A stretch of DNA of 64,000 nt from positions 1-64,000 of the IMG/VR virus record IMGVR_UViG_3300033182_000487; one strand, given 5' to 3'. The translations under genes were made by a program, and so were the position numbers. This stretch comes from a virus. The notes below the pieces were generated by a model that was given only the letters and a program-made list of their open reading frames with translations, was not told where the DNA came from and ran no database searches. Shown here piece after piece: positions 1-7,899 of this stretch (within the stretch, counting starts at the first letter, position 1; the number at the start of each line of letters is the position of its first letter).

Positions 1-15
1 GATCAACCGCTGCAT
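1..15 (-). CDS. Start of a gene running off the left edge
   Basis: Only five codons (MQRLI) are visible. They follow a strong Shine-Dalgarno (AGGAGGACGGG) that starts right at the stop codon of the methylase gene, so the two genes are probably co-transcribed. The 12 bases CAGCGGTTGATC after the start codon also occur, in frame and next to the start codon, in the methylase remnant near 32335. The missing gene may therefore begin like that remnant, with a methyltransferase N-terminus. That is inference from very few bases. Confidence 0.5.
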
Positions 16-24
16 CCCGTCCTC

Positions 25-1902
25 CTACAAGCCGAACAGGTCATCAAGAGAAATCGTCTGCGGCTCGGCGTCCTGTGCCTCGGCGATCTCCGTGAGGTCG
101 GACTCGACCACGGCAGCGTTCCAGCCAGCATCGCGGGTGTTCCAGTACCGCACCCGGCCCTCGGCGATGGTCAGGTACTCCTTCTCCCGCTCGATGCCGA
201 TGAAGTCATGCCCTGTCTGGGCACAGGCGATGCCTGTAGTCCCGCTGCCCATGAAGGGGTCCACCACGGGGCCGACGTCCTTGGGCACATCGTGGAGCAG
301 GCGTGCCATGACGGCGTAGGGTTTGACTGTGTTGTGGCTCATGCCCACAGCCGTCTGAAAGGTCGGTGACCCCTCCACGGAGAGATTGACCACATCCCCC
401 TCATAGGGAACACGGGACACAGCCTTGACATAGGACAAGACGAAACGCACCCCGTCGTGGACGATCTCATAGGGTCGGGAAGCCTTGCGTGATCCCGCAG
501 CGACATTCCGCGTGTTGTCCGAGTAGAGCCGAATCTGGTAGGTCTGCCGAACAGACTTGAACAAGCGATCCCCGATGCCTTTCCCCTCTACGGGCGCGTA
601 GGTGAACAGGTTGGCCTTGTACCCCACGGACGCGGCAAGCAACCGCATCTGTGATGCGAGGTCGGGCGATACGGTCTTGACCTGCAAGTAGGTACGCACC
701 TTGCCACCATCCCCAGCCATGTAGCCATCAAGGATGGCTGCACGGATGTTCTTTGGAAGGGTCCAAACAGAGGGGTGGAGGCACTTCGTCGCCGCTCCGC
801 AGCCCGCCAGTTCAACGAACCGCGACCCCGCCACCTTGTCGAAGGACATGACCTGCACGGCTTTGGTGCCCTTCTTCGGGTACACGCTTGTAGTCACCGA
901 CGAGAACACCGACTTGATCCGCCCAATCAGGTCGGTTTCCCTCTCGTGGAGGGTGAAGGACGGATACACCGCACCCCCATGCCCCGAACGCTGGGCGACT
1001 CCCTCAGCCACCCACAGGCCAAACACGAACCACCATTCGGGATCAAGGTGTTCGCTCGGAGGGGGTTCCGCCAGATCCGGGGTCATTGTGTAGTCCCCCT
1101 TCTGCATCTGATCAGCGCGGAGCCACAGGACTTGACCGCCCGTAATGGCGTTCCTCTTGCGGGTGGGGCGGTACACCAAGAAGGGGTGGTTGTCGGAAGC
1201 CAGCGTCGTGTAGTTGGTCCCCATGACCTTGATCTCAAAGAGATCGGGACTGGTGTAGGAGTGCCGAGAGACGTGCTCGACGGCATGGAACCTTCCGTCC
1301 GCTGAGTACACTTCGTCCCCCACGACGATCTCGGAGATCGGGCGGTAGCCGTGGGGCGTCATCACCAGTGCATCCGGGTGGAGACAGGGATGCACATTGC
1401 GGCGCTTCTGGACCCGGTTCAAGCCGATGTCCTGCCCGCCGGGTGCCTCGACCTCCTCGCCGTCCTCGGTCGATGCGATGGCCCCCTGTGCGCCCCCGGA
1501 CATGCCGAAGACCTTGAGGGGCAGGTGATCCAGCCCGGCCTCGCGCTCGGAGCGGGATGCCTTCGCGACGTAGTGCATCTGGTCCATCATGCTGTCGGCG
1601 ACCATGATGCAGTCGCGAACCTCAAAGCCCGTGTCCTCGGCGAAGCAGGCCCCGGTGTGTCCCGTAGGCTCGGCGACGTCGTTGGCGAGCATCAGGTGTC
1701 CGCCCGGCTTCAAGGCCCGATGGGCCTCGGTGATCTCGTCGAGGGCATCGAGAGAACTCTCCAGGACGATGCCGTGGACGCTCTCGTCCTCGTGTTGGGA
1801 CCAGTCGTAGCCCTTCGTGGCGTAGACGAACACACCCTCGACCCCCTGGGGGTCACCGGGCGTGATCATGCCACGCAGGTAGTCAATCAGTTCACTGTTC
1901 AT
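25..1902 (-). CDS. DNA N6-adenine/N4-cytosine methyltransferase interrupted by an intein
   Basis: This 625-residue precursor gives a 273-residue methylase after splicing. The extein shows the phage MTase order: RALKPGG (about 62-68), AKASRSEREAGL (113-124), HP/TVKP split by the intein (171-172 and 525-528), then the AdoMet-binding motif I DPFMGSGTTG (548-557). The catalytic DPPY-type motif IV, normally upstream of LKPGG, is absent; the first 60 residues have no D/N/S-PP-Y/F. The enzyme is therefore either catalytically incomplete or completed by a second polypeptide. A candidate N-terminal piece with DPPYG sits at 32139-32335. The methylation target cannot be told from the sequence. The ATG has only a distant GAGGA upstream. 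Confidence 0.85.
   Translation of the reverse strand: MNSELIDYLRGMITPGDPQGVEGVFVYATKGYDWSQHEDESVHGIVLESSLDALDEITEAHRALKPGGHLMLANDVAEPTGHTGACFAEDTGFEVRDCIMVADSMMDQMHYVAKASRSEREAGLDHLPLKVFGMSGGAQGAIASTEDGEEVEAPGGQDIGLNRVQKRRNVHPCLHPDALVMTPHGYRPISEIVVGDEVYSADGRFHAVEHVSRHSYTSPDLFEIKVMGTNYTTLASDNHPFLVYRPTRKRNAITGGQVLWLRADQMQKGDYTMTPDLAEPPPSEHLDPEWWFVFGLWVAEGVAQRSGHGGAVYPSFTLHERETDLIGRIKSVFSSVTTSVYPKKGTKAVQVMSFDKVAGSRFVELAGCGAATKCLHPSVWTLPKNIRAAILDGYMAGDGGKVRTYLQVKTVSPDLASQMRLLAASVGYKANLFTYAPVEGKGIGDRLFKSVRQTYQIRLYSDNTRNVAAGSRKASRPYEIVHDGVRFVLSYVKAVSRVPYEGDVVNLSVEGSPTFQTAVGMSHNTVKPYAVMARLLHDVPKDVGPVVDPFMGSGTTGIACAQTGHDFIGIEREKEYLTIAEGRVRYWNTRDAGWNAAVVESDLTEIAEAQDAEPQTISLDDLFGL
331..1386 (-). mobile_element. 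LAGLIDADG-type intein inside the methylase gene
   Basis: The intein is 352 residues long (precursor residues 173-524). It begins with Cys (CLHPDALVMTPHG, block A), has a block B with a TLASDNHP signature, and ends in SHN before Thr+1. Two endonuclease motifs resembling LAGLIDADG are visible (FVFGLWVAEG near 293-301 and AAILDGYMAGDGG near 388-400), so the homing nuclease may be active. The insertion point lies inside the conserved HPTVKP motif, between HP and TVKP; inteins commonly occupy such conserved sites. Removal restores the motif exactly, and that fixes the boundaries. Confidence 0.93.
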
Positions 1903-1978
1903 CGCGGGTCGGTCCTCGGGTCAACGCATGGGCAAGCAGCACGACGGAGAGTGCCCACACGCAGGTCAATGTACCCAT
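1892..1978 (-). CDS. Possible 28-residue single-span membrane peptide
   Basis: The reading frame encodes a short hydrophobic segment (residues 3-19) with a charged C-terminus. It ends 11 nt inside the methylase start region, as expected for translational coupling. The ribosome site (AAGGTG) is weak and there is no recognised family. It may be a spurious frame; it is listed because the interval between 2026 and 1902 is otherwise empty. Confidence 0.3.
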   Translation of the reverse strand: MGTLTCVWALSVVLLAHALTRGPTRDEQ

Positions 1979-2025
1979 GGCACCCAGCACCTTACGGGTG
2001 CGGCGGCATCTGGGACGGCGGCGCT

Positions 2026-2286
2026 TCACGCTTCGCCTTCGGAGGAGGCCAGCGAGCGGGTCACCGACGGGGAAGCGTAGGGACAGGCGGGACAGCCGAG
2101 GTAGTGGCAGATGCCACGGCCTCCGCGCAGTTGGGGCATGGTGACCTCCAACGTGACCTCGCACAGATGGCTCCCACAGTGTGGGCAGTCAGCCCCCTTC
2201 GGCGCTGGCTTCCACTGTGGAACGGCTCCCTTGACGGGAGTAGGGTCGGGCAGCCCGTAGTCTCGACGGCTCGGTTTCTTCGGCAT
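2026..2286 (-). CDS. Small zinc-ribbon protein
   Basis: This 86-residue protein has two cysteine pairs: CPHC near residue 34, followed by C of HLC, and CPAC near residue 64, typical of a zinc ribbon. The N-terminus is lysine/arginine-rich (MPKKPSRRD). The ATG at 2286 is chosen over longer upstream frames because GAGGAGG lies eight bases before it. It is transcribed toward the methylase gene and divergently from topoisomerase IB. Function is unknown; phage proteins of this kind often bind nucleic acid or RNA polymerase. Confidence 0.65.
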   Translation of the reverse strand: MPKKPSRRDYGLPDPTPVKGAVPQWKPAPKGADCPHCGSHLCEVTLEVTMPQLRGGRGICHYLGCPACPYASPSVTRSLASSEGEA

Positions 2287-2370
2287 GTGGCCTCCTCGTA
2301 TTCTCGTAGAGGGAGTACCCGTTGGTCTGTCTATGGCGACCCCCCATCGTAGACGACGAAGGAACACCAG

Positions 2371-3846
2371 ATGCCCCGCTACCCGGCACCACAGGTCCAG
2401 TACAGGAAAGACGAGCGAGCGCGAGCGAAGCACATCGCAGCGGCTCGGCGTGACTTCCGTGCGCTGTTGAAGGCGCTGGCCCCGGACGCGGCGAAGGTCA
2501 AGGCGCTCCACAAGAAGGACGTCAACAAGCAGAAGCGAGCCCTGGTCAAGAGCCTCAAGGGGCGCGGCGACGTGCAGGCGTTCCTCGACAAGTACATGGG
2601 CACCGACACCGCGAGTCCGGTGGCGTACTCGTGGCAGAACTCGGGTCGGTACTTGCTCCGGGACGCGGCGCTCGGGATCAAGAGCCTCCGGGATGTCCTA
2701 CCTGCACTGGACAAGGTGACGAGCAACGGCTTCCAAGCCCTCACGGTCGAGGAGTTTCAGGCACCGCTGCGGTCTGTGATCCCGGCCCTGCTGCGGGAGT
2801 ACCTGCCGAAGACGGTCGAGGTCAACGTGGACGAGAACGGGACCATCCAGCGGGTCACGGACAGGTTCAACAACGAGTACAAGACCCTGGCCGTCAAGAT
2901 CGCCCACCAGAAGGCGCTCTTGAAGAAATACAACCAGATCGCCAAGCAGGTGAAGCGGGACTTGAAGTCCTCGGACGAGATCACCCGGCTCTCGGCGCTG
3001 ATCACGTCGATCCTCATGGAGACCGGCATCCGACCCGGCAAGCGGGGCAACGGCGTGGTCAAGACCGTCGGCGACAAGGAGGAGTTCATCGAGACCTTCG
3101 GAGCCGTGACCCTGGGACCGGGCCACGTCAACTTCGTGCGGGACAACTTCGTCGAGTTGAGTTTCCTGGGCAAGATGACCGGCCAGAACACAGCCACGCT
3201 GTCCGACCGGGTGATCATCAAGGCGCTCCAGGACTATGTGAACAACGCGCTCAAGTCGGGGAGCAAGTACGTCTTCGTGACCGACGATGGCTACGAGTAC
3301 ACCTACAACGACCTGTACAAGTACTTCCAGAAGCACTTCAAGGGGATTGACCCCACGGACTGGCGCAAACTCAAAGCCTCCGAGACCGTGTTCGACGCCA
3401 TCCAAGCAGAGCAGGAAGCCCTGTACAGCAGGATTCTGGCCTTCGCAGACAGCGAGGGCGATGAACTCATGGACCGGGTCACGGAAGAAATCGCACGAAC
3501 CCTGGACCTGGCCATCGCCAAAGCCCAGCAAGCCCTGTCTCACGACAACGCCACGACGACGAAGAAGCAGTACATCAACCCAGAGGTGCTGCTCCGGTTC
3601 CTGAGCACAGCGACGATGGGCGGCAAGACGTTCCGCGATGCCATCCTCGCAGGGAAGCCGACGCTGGCGTTTGACCCGCAGCGGTTCATCGAGGTCGCGA
3701 GCGCAGCAGCGGTCGCAGGCAAGAAGGCGGGCCTCCCCCACGGGGCGCGACGGGTCGCCAGCATGACTCTGGAAGACATTCTGGATGTCCTCGCCGAGGA
3801 CATCGGCCTCCCCCGCGCAGCGGGTGGCCACAGTGAAGGGAGATAG
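2371..3846 (+). CDS. DNA topoisomerase IB
   Basis: This 491-residue protein has the full type IB catalytic set in order: Arg221 (ETGIRPGK), Lys268 (FLGKMTG), Arg332 in the WRKLKAS segment, His391 (LSHDNATT) and the nucleophilic Tyr401 (KKQYINPEVL). The His-Tyr spacing of ten matches the bacterial and poxvirus enzymes closely. The GAVTLGPGHV block (244-253) is also characteristic. The enzyme relaxes supercoils through a 3'-phosphotyrosine intermediate and needs no ATP. The start follows AAGGA. The C-terminal 50 residues after the active site are alanine-rich and end with TLEDILDVLAEDIGL, loosely like a short LAEEGLL motif seen in other proteins here. Phage-encoded IB enzymes are known but uncommon. 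Confidence 0.88.
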   Translation: MPRYPAPQVQYRKDERARAKHIAAARRDFRALLKALAPDAAKVKALHKKDVNKQKRALVKSLKGRGDVQAFLDKYMGTDTASPVAYSWQNSGRYLLRDAALGIKSLRDVLPALDKVTSNGFQALTVEEFQAPLRSVIPALLREYLPKTVEVNVDENGTIQRVTDRFNNEYKTLAVKIAHQKALLKKYNQIAKQVKRDLKSSDEITRLSALITSILMETGIRPGKRGNGVVKTVGDKEEFIETFGAVTLGPGHVNFVRDNFVELSFLGKMTGQNTATLSDRVIIKALQDYVNNALKSGSKYVFVTDDGYEYTYNDLYKYFQKHFKGIDPTDWRKLKASETVFDAIQAEQEALYSRILAFADSEGDELMDRVTEEIARTLDLAIAKAQQALSHDNATTTKKQYINPEVLLRFLSTATMGGKTFRDAILAGKPTLAFDPQRFIEVASAAAVAGKKAGLPHGARRVASMTLEDILDVLAEDIGLPRAAGGHSEGR

Positions 3847-3848
3847 CC

Positions 3849-4112
3849 ATGGAAGTAAACCCGAAAGACCCGAAGACGTACATCCCGGTGCTGGTCGTAC
3901 TGGCCGGAGCGTTGGGAGCAGGATCACTGCTGGGCTTCACCATCGAACCCGAGGAGACGACGGCCTTGCGGGTCGAGAACGCCATGCTCAAGGAACGGAC
4001 GGCGAACCTTGAGGAGGAGACGGAGAACCTGGAGCGGCGGGTAGCGTCCCTTGAACGGATCGTCGAAGGGTGCCGTGCTGTCGTTGATGCTTGCCGAACC
4101 ACGGGGGACTGA
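3849..4112 (+). CDS. Small membrane protein with a coiled-coil tail
   Basis: Eighty-seven residues, beginning three bases after the topoisomerase stop. One transmembrane helix (about residues 11-32, LVVLAGALGAGSLLGF) is followed by heptad-like repeats rich in Leu and Glu (about 43-75). The layout, an anchor plus an extended helix, resembles inner-membrane spanins, and the next gene has a signal sequence plus another helix, so a lysis-related pair is possible. No family is recognised and no lipobox partner is seen, so this is only a hypothesis. Confidence 0.6.
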   Translation: MEVNPKDPKTYIPVLVVLAGALGAGSLLGFTIEPEETTALRVENAMLKERTANLEEETENLERRVASLERIVEGCRAVVDACRTTGD

Positions 4113-4116
4113 GATC

Positions 4117-4515
4117 ATGACCCACCAACCAACCGACCGAGAGACCAGCGTACTGGTCACCGTGATGCTGATGGCCCTCGCGATGGCAGCAGTTGAGTCC
4201 TTCTCGACCCCCGCACGGGCAGGCGATCCGCCGACGCAAGAGGAAGCGATTGAGAACCTGGAGCAGTTGCTCGTGGAGTACGACGAGGGAACGCTCAACG
4301 CGCACCACGCGCACCAAGGACCGACGGCAAACGTGGAGGCTGATGCCATCGACCCCGCGAGCCTCGTGTCCCTGCGAGCGGAGATCTCAGCACTGAGAGC
4401 AGAGAATGCGGCGCTGCGAGAGCAGAACCAAGAACTTCGACTGCTGTGTCCCTCGCCTATCGCTGTGCCTGATCCTGTGCCTGCGCCTGCGACGATGGGC
4501 CCCTGGCTGCCCTAA
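4117..4515 (+). CDS. Exported or anchored coiled-coil protein
   Basis: The product is 132 residues. It starts at 4117, five bases after the preceding stop. The N-terminus has a hydrophobic stretch (about 11-27) ending TPARA before GDPP, which fits a signal peptidase I site (A-x-A). A helix-forming segment LRAEISALRAENAALREQNQEL follows near the C-terminus (heptads), then a proline-rich end (PDPVPAPA). With the upstream membrane protein it could form a periplasm-spanning pair. The start has only a weak GGGGGA ribosome site. Its stop overlaps that of the convergent gene by four bases. Confidence 0.55.
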   Translation: MTHQPTDRETSVLVTVMLMALAMAAVESFSTPARAGDPPTQEEAIENLEQLLVEYDEGTLNAHHAHQGPTANVEADAIDPASLVSLRAEISALRAENAALREQNQELRLLCPSPIAVPDPVPAPATMGPWLP

Positions 4516-5300
4516 AGACTGGAGAGGATCGCCCGCCGGGTCTCGTCGCCCTTCGGCAGCCGTGAAGCAAGGCGGATCAGCGCGGACCGGTCGGCACTGG
4601 CCCTGCGGTAGAGGCTCTTGAAGCCCTCGGAAGCGATCATCGTGACGGTGATCTCGATCCCCCGTCGGCTGACATCGACGTCGAGATCCTTGATCCCTGC
4701 CGGGGATCCGATGCTCTGGTGGCTGAGTTCTGCGTCTTCGGGAACGCGGTCGAGGTCCACGTTCTCGTCGTAGACGGCCTCGATCTTCTCGTCGATCAAC
4801 TGCTGGATCTTGCTGTCAATCAGTTGGTTGAGGCGGGATGCCACGAAGGCTTCCACGATGCGGTCGTGGAACGTCAAGGCATCGTCCATCGGCTCGGCAC
4901 CGTACTCCTTGATGTCGTACCGGAGATCCGAGTCCTGTGCGCTGACATCCGCTTGCACTTGCTCCAGGATGAACTTCATGGGGAGTTTGAACTCCAACAC
5001 CACGAAGATCGCAGTAGGCCGCTCAAACTCTCCGGTGTACTCCCCACCCTCGGCTGACCACTTGCCATAGCCCCGTTCATCGACGTCGATGTAGCCAGTA
5101 GAAGCAGCCTTCGCGATGGCTGCGGGCAGTTGCTTCTTGAGCCCGCTCGTGATGGCGTAGCCGAACCCCGACGTGATGTTCTTCGCAGTCTCCTTCAAGC
5201 CGTAGGTGGCGAAGTGCTCGGCTTCGTTCCGCCCGTCCCCGAGGTCGAGGATGCTCTCCAGGAAGGTGGTCATGACAGGGATAAGGGCGCGTGAGTGCAT
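4512..5300 (-). CDS. Probable virion-associated protein with C-terminal LIRLA module
   Basis: This 262-residue protein has no recognised enzymatic domain. Middle residues (about 150-190) are helical and acidic (LIDSKIQQLIDEKIEAVYDENVD), with beta-rich flanks. The last 27 residues (DRSALIRLASRLPKGDETRR then AILSSL) are one copy of the peptide module shared by five genes in this window. ATG 5300 is preferred over a TTG at 5354 because GGAG sits six to nine bases upstream. A type A promoter-like element lies at 5333-5349. The module plus the promoter class suggests a late structural role; that is inference. Confidence 0.6.
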   Translation of the reverse strand: MHSRALIPVMTTFLESILDLGDGRNEAEHFATYGLKETAKNITSGFGYAITSGLKKQLPAAIAKAASTGYIDVDERGYGKWSAEGGEYTGEFERPTAIFVVLEFKLPMKFILEQVQADVSAQDSDLRYDIKEYGAEPMDDALTFHDRIVEAFVASRLNQLIDSKIQQLIDEKIEAVYDENVDLDRVPEDAELSHQSIGSPAGIKDLDVDVSRRGIEITVTMIASEGFKSLYRRASADRSALIRLASRLPKGDETRRAILSSL

Positions 5301-5332
5301 GGTGGCTCCAAAGGCTCGTACCTGGACCGGCA

Positions 5333-5349
5333 GTATAGAGAGCCTACCG
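5333..5349 (-). promoter_or_regulatory. Type A promoter-like element
   Basis: On the minus strand it reads CGGTAGGCTCTCTATAC, 33 bases before the ATG at 5300. It matches the CGGTAG-N5-CTATGC family found before most probable virion genes here. Confidence 0.6.
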
Positions 5350-5350
5350 T

Positions 5351-5701
5351 TCAAGCCTCTCCACGGGACTGGTTGGCTGCCATGGAGGCGATGACGTCGT
5401 CGAGTTGCTCGGTGATCTTCCCCAACTCGGTGCGGAGGGTCAGGGCCTCCAGCAGGCTGTACGAGGACACTTCCCCGAAGACCTTCCGAGGGAGCACGGC
5501 GAGGATGGCCCCTGTGCTCTCCGCGAGAGCGTCTGCCATCTCGTAGACCTCAGCAACGTCTGCTTCTGACACGCCTTCCTCGGTCCACAGGACAACGAGG
5601 TCGTAGGGCGTAGCACGGACCACGGTGACGGCTTCTCGGAGGCGCTCGACGGTCTCACGGTCAGCGGTGGGGTCTTTCGTAGGGGGAGGCTTCCGGGACA
5701 T
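5351..5701 (-). CDS. Hypothetical protein (116 aa)
   Basis: The frame is acidic and probably alpha/beta: an N-terminal polar tail, a helix around ERLREAVTVV, a strand YDLVVLWTEEG, and a long C-terminal helix ending in IASMAANQSRGEA. No motif is recognised. The ribosome-binding site at 5701 is poor. The type A element for the next gene begins immediately after its stop codon. Confidence 0.5.
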   Translation of the reverse strand: MSRKPPPTKDPTADRETVERLREAVTVVRATPYDLVVLWTEEGVSEADVAEVYEMADALAESTGAILAVLPRKVFGEVSSYSLLEALTLRTELGKITEQLDDVIASMAANQSRGEA

Positions 5702-6125
5702 GGCAGGGGACTGTACCCCCTATCACCGCCCCACGGTGCGTCGTCGGGGTCGAGGTGTGGTCACGAAGGGGGATGCGCCCCCGGTTGTGGCACCGTTGTC
5801 CGGGCACGGTCACGGGGGACATGGACGTAGATCCGAGTCGTGATCCTGCGTGAGAGGCTGGAATCAAGGGATCACGCTAAACCCACATAGAAATCCGAAA
5901 CCGAAATGGGTTCGTAGTGATCCTCGCCGGGCTGGCTCTCGTGATCCTCAAACCTGGCCACAGTGAAATCGGCTGTGATCCTGATCCGTGATCCTCGGAC
6001 CCGAAGGCTCGGACGTTGTCGTAAATGGGGAGAGCGGCTCATGGTCCGAGACGTAGGCGAGAACCCCCACCGACCAACCAGCATGTAGTCACACGGGGTC
6101 ACCGTGATCCCACAACAACCGCGCA
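5702..6125. other. Non-coding stretch with repeated GTGATCC/GGATCAC words
   Basis: No reading frame here has protein-like composition or a good ribosome site. The word GTGATCC and its complement GGATCAC recur irregularly between about 5838 and 6110, including two copies 12 bases apart near 5977. The same word recurs near 15300 and 33770. The clustering could mark a replication or regulatory region, but spacing is not regular. Confidence 0.4.
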
Positions 6126-6163
6126 GGGAGGAGGCGAGGAGGAGGCGAGGAGGAGGCGGGAGG
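6126..6163 (+). repeat. GGA-rich purine tract, three imperfect 12-bp repeats
   Basis: Three copies of a GAGGAGGCGAGG-like unit make an uninterrupted G-rich purine run that could form a triplex or G-quadruplex. A similar GGA tract is at about 15181-15245, so the two tracts bracket the island of genes with type C elements. Confidence 0.7.
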
Positions 6164-6194
6164 CACTGAGTGAGAAATCGCTGAACGACGAAAA

Positions 6195-6423
6195 GGCGGA
6201 CGCTGACCCCCAAACCTGCCGCGCATGGCGGTACTTTGCCAAGGCCGGTGGTTACGAGGGGATCAGCGTCCGCCAGTGAGAGGATCACGCCCACACACGG
6301 ACTGGCAGGCCCGTGTGTGGGTGAGGCTTCGCCTCGGCGTCCCGGTCTGCCAACCAGTCCTCCGAGGCACGCGCACCGTAGACCCATCCCCGCCATCAGC
6401 GGGTGGGGGAGTTGAACCCCCAC
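6195..6423. ncRNA. Candidate structured RNA: four consecutive strong hairpins
   Basis: Four inverted repeats follow each other with no good ORF. Arms GGCGGACGCTGA (6195-6206) and its exact complement (6263-6274) enclose 56 nt. CCCACACACGG (6290-6300) pairs perfectly with 6311-6321. GAGGC pairs around TTC at 6323-6335. GTGGGGG pairs perfectly around a seven-base loop at 6403-6423. On the minus strand the last loop reads TTCAACT and resembles a tRNA T-arm, but no complete cloverleaf could be folded. Either strand could be the transcript. Strand, ends and function are unknown. Confidence 0.4.
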
Positions 6424-6920
6424 GATGCGTGCTCTCTGTCGCTCAACCACGGGGTCGGTGACCCACGTTTCATGCCCAGGAGGGGTTGCGCCTCCGCAGC
6501 GGGTTACCACACCCGCCGATCCTGCTCTGCCGCCGGAGCGGCCTGGGCCGTGTATTCAGCAGGCACCTGTCTGGTGCCCGTGGTCGAAAAGGTAGAGACC
6601 CCCTGGACCGACGCTTTGCGGGCCAGGGGGGAAGGGTGAACGAAGGTGATGTGGGACGTGAGAGGTCAAGCGCCACCCGGCCCCCGTCGTGGGGACCGGA
6701 TGACGCGACCCTTCATCACTCCCATGTGATGCGTTGGTAGCCCGTAGGTGGGCCAGCCCCTCACCGGTTGAGGAGGGTGAGCAATCCTCGTCGTCAATCC
6801 CAGCGCGACTTCCGCTGCCCCCGTAGGTGGGTTGGAACCTCGCAGTAACGCCGCTGGTCGCGCCAGTTTCACGTCTTGTGGGGACGCCCTCCCCCCGAAG
6901 GGGGAGGGAAGGGGTTGAGC
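6424..6920. other. Non-coding stretch with further hairpins
   Basis: I see no supported gene. Notable items are GGCACC-TGTCT-GGTGCC near 6562-6578, a CCCCCTGG/CCAGGGGG inverted repeat near 6600-6630, and two copies of CCGTAGGTGGG near 6742 and 6820. On the minus strand, a C-rich stem CCCTCC/GGAGGG just after the 6921 stop codon could terminate transcription. Confidence 0.35.
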
Positions 6921-7715
6921 CTACGCAGCCACGGTGTCGAGGATGCTGGCGACCACCGTGGGGTCCACGGTGATGCCCGCGTCGTCGCTCGCGGTCACAG
7001 CGTCCGCGCCCAGGTTGAGCACGAAGTCCGTGCCCGGCTCCAGGGCGTAGGAGACGTAGCGGCGGCTGGGGAGGAGGCGGGTGATGACCCGCTTCGCCAC
7101 GGCCTTGGCACCAGACTTGCTCTGGGGGCGCGGGTACTGCGCGGCCTCGATGACCTTGCGGCCCACGCGGAGGCCCTGGACGTAGATGGTGCCAGGAGCC
7201 GAGGCGGGCTTGATGCTGGGGTCAGCAGGGCCGACGTAGACGCGGTAGCCCTTGAGGGCCTTGCCGTCCACGACCAGGGGCTCGTAGACGTGATCCGTGG
7301 TGCTGGAGTTGGTGCCAGCGATGCTCTTGGCCGTGCTGGCGATCATGTCGGCCAGCGCGGCGTCGAAGTCGGCGCGGGTCACAGCGACCTGCGTGGCCTT
7401 CGCGCCACGGCCCGACCAGGCCATGTGGCCCTCGGCGACCATGGCGTCGAGATCGGCACCCGTGAGGGCGTCGAGGATCACGGCATCGCGCTGCTTGAGC
7501 GCGGTGTAGGACCGGCCAGCGACGAAGGTGTCGCGGACGGTGTCGTTGCCCATCTGCACCTTGAGGCCGCCCCGCTTTTCGCCGGGGGCGAGGCGGGTGA
7601 CGCCCTTGAGGGTGGTGACGACGGACATGATGGACGCGCACTGCGCGGAGCGCGAGCCAGCGATGGCCTGCGCGAGGGTGGTGGACTCGGTGGAAGCGTT
7701 GGTCTTGATGGTCAT
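6921..7715 (-). CDS. Hypothetical protein in the type C island
   Basis: A 264-residue soluble protein, no family recognised. Ser/Thr-rich at the N-terminus, then mixed alpha/beta, with a basic segment SGAKAVAKRVITRLLPSRRY near residues 202-220 that might contact nucleic acid. Its ATG follows the island's characteristic leader, a GCCCC-loop-GGGGC hairpin placed directly against the ribosome site CAACGGAG. A type C element lies about 75 bases upstream. It is the last unit of the leftward half of the island, so it is probably part of the same functional group as the AAA+ ATPase and VWA genes. Confidence 0.6.
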   Translation of the reverse strand: MTIKTNASTESTTLAQAIAGSRSAQCASIMSVVTTLKGVTRLAPGEKRGGLKVQMGNDTVRDTFVAGRSYTALKQRDAVILDALTGADLDAMVAEGHMAWSGRGAKATQVAVTRADFDAALADMIASTAKSIAGTNSSTTDHVYEPLVVDGKALKGYRVYVGPADPSIKPASAPGTIYVQGLRVGRKVIEAAQYPRPQSKSGAKAVAKRVITRLLPSRRYVSYALEPGTDFVLNLGADAVTASDDAGITVDPTVVASILDTVAA

Positions 7716-7789
7716 GCGAATCTCCGTTGGCCCCTTGCTGGGGCACTGGGTTGATGGAGTGTGGGAGTGAGCGGGTCAGGAGCGACCCT

Positions 7790-7826
7790 CTCGTAGTAGG
7801 TACGGGAGCCGGGCATGGCTCCAACC
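7790..7826 (-). promoter_or_regulatory. Type C 37-nt element
   Basis: The minus strand begins GGTTGGAGC and ends CCGTACCTACTACGAG. TTGGAG and TACCTA are exactly 16 bases apart. The internal GGAGCC/GGCTCC inverted repeat (arms six bases) could be an operator. It precedes the gene starting at 7715. Confidence 0.7.
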
Positions 7827-7839
7827 AGCAGGGCCGAAA

Positions 7840-7899
7840 AAAACCGAATCAGTTTGGTTTGGTTGGCTGCGCTGGTGAGCGGGGCAGCATCGCCCCCTC
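7840..7899 (-). ncRNA. Possible short RNA between two type C elements
   Basis: The element at 7899-7935 has no gene after it. About 50 bases downstream on the minus strand comes AAACC-10 nt-GGTTTTTTT, a weak terminator-like hairpin with seven T, and then the next type C element. This arrangement could give a roughly 60-nt RNA. The alternative is a pair of tandem promoters for the 7715 gene. Confidence 0.25.

Noticed and set aside
2371-3846. Tyrosine recombinase / integrase reading of the topoisomerase gene
   Set aside because: The order Arg, Lys, Arg, His, Tyr with GAVTL and YINPEVL motifs matches topoisomerase IB; no att-like repeats were found.
6403-6475. Minus-strand tRNA-like segment with a T-arm look-alike (GGGGG-TTCAACT-CCCCC)
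   Set aside because: No complementary acceptor stem, no D-arm, and no anticodon loop with a conserved T before three bases could be folded. It is kept only as a hairpin.
5872-6510. 212-codon minus-strand open frame
   Set aside because: It runs through the repeats and hairpins, has no ribosome site and unlikely amino-acid composition; absence of stops is expected at high GC.
6742-6806. Possible tRNA with 7-bp acceptor GCGTTGG/CCAGCGC
   Set aside because: The anticodon loop has C instead of T at position 33 and no T-arm consensus is present.
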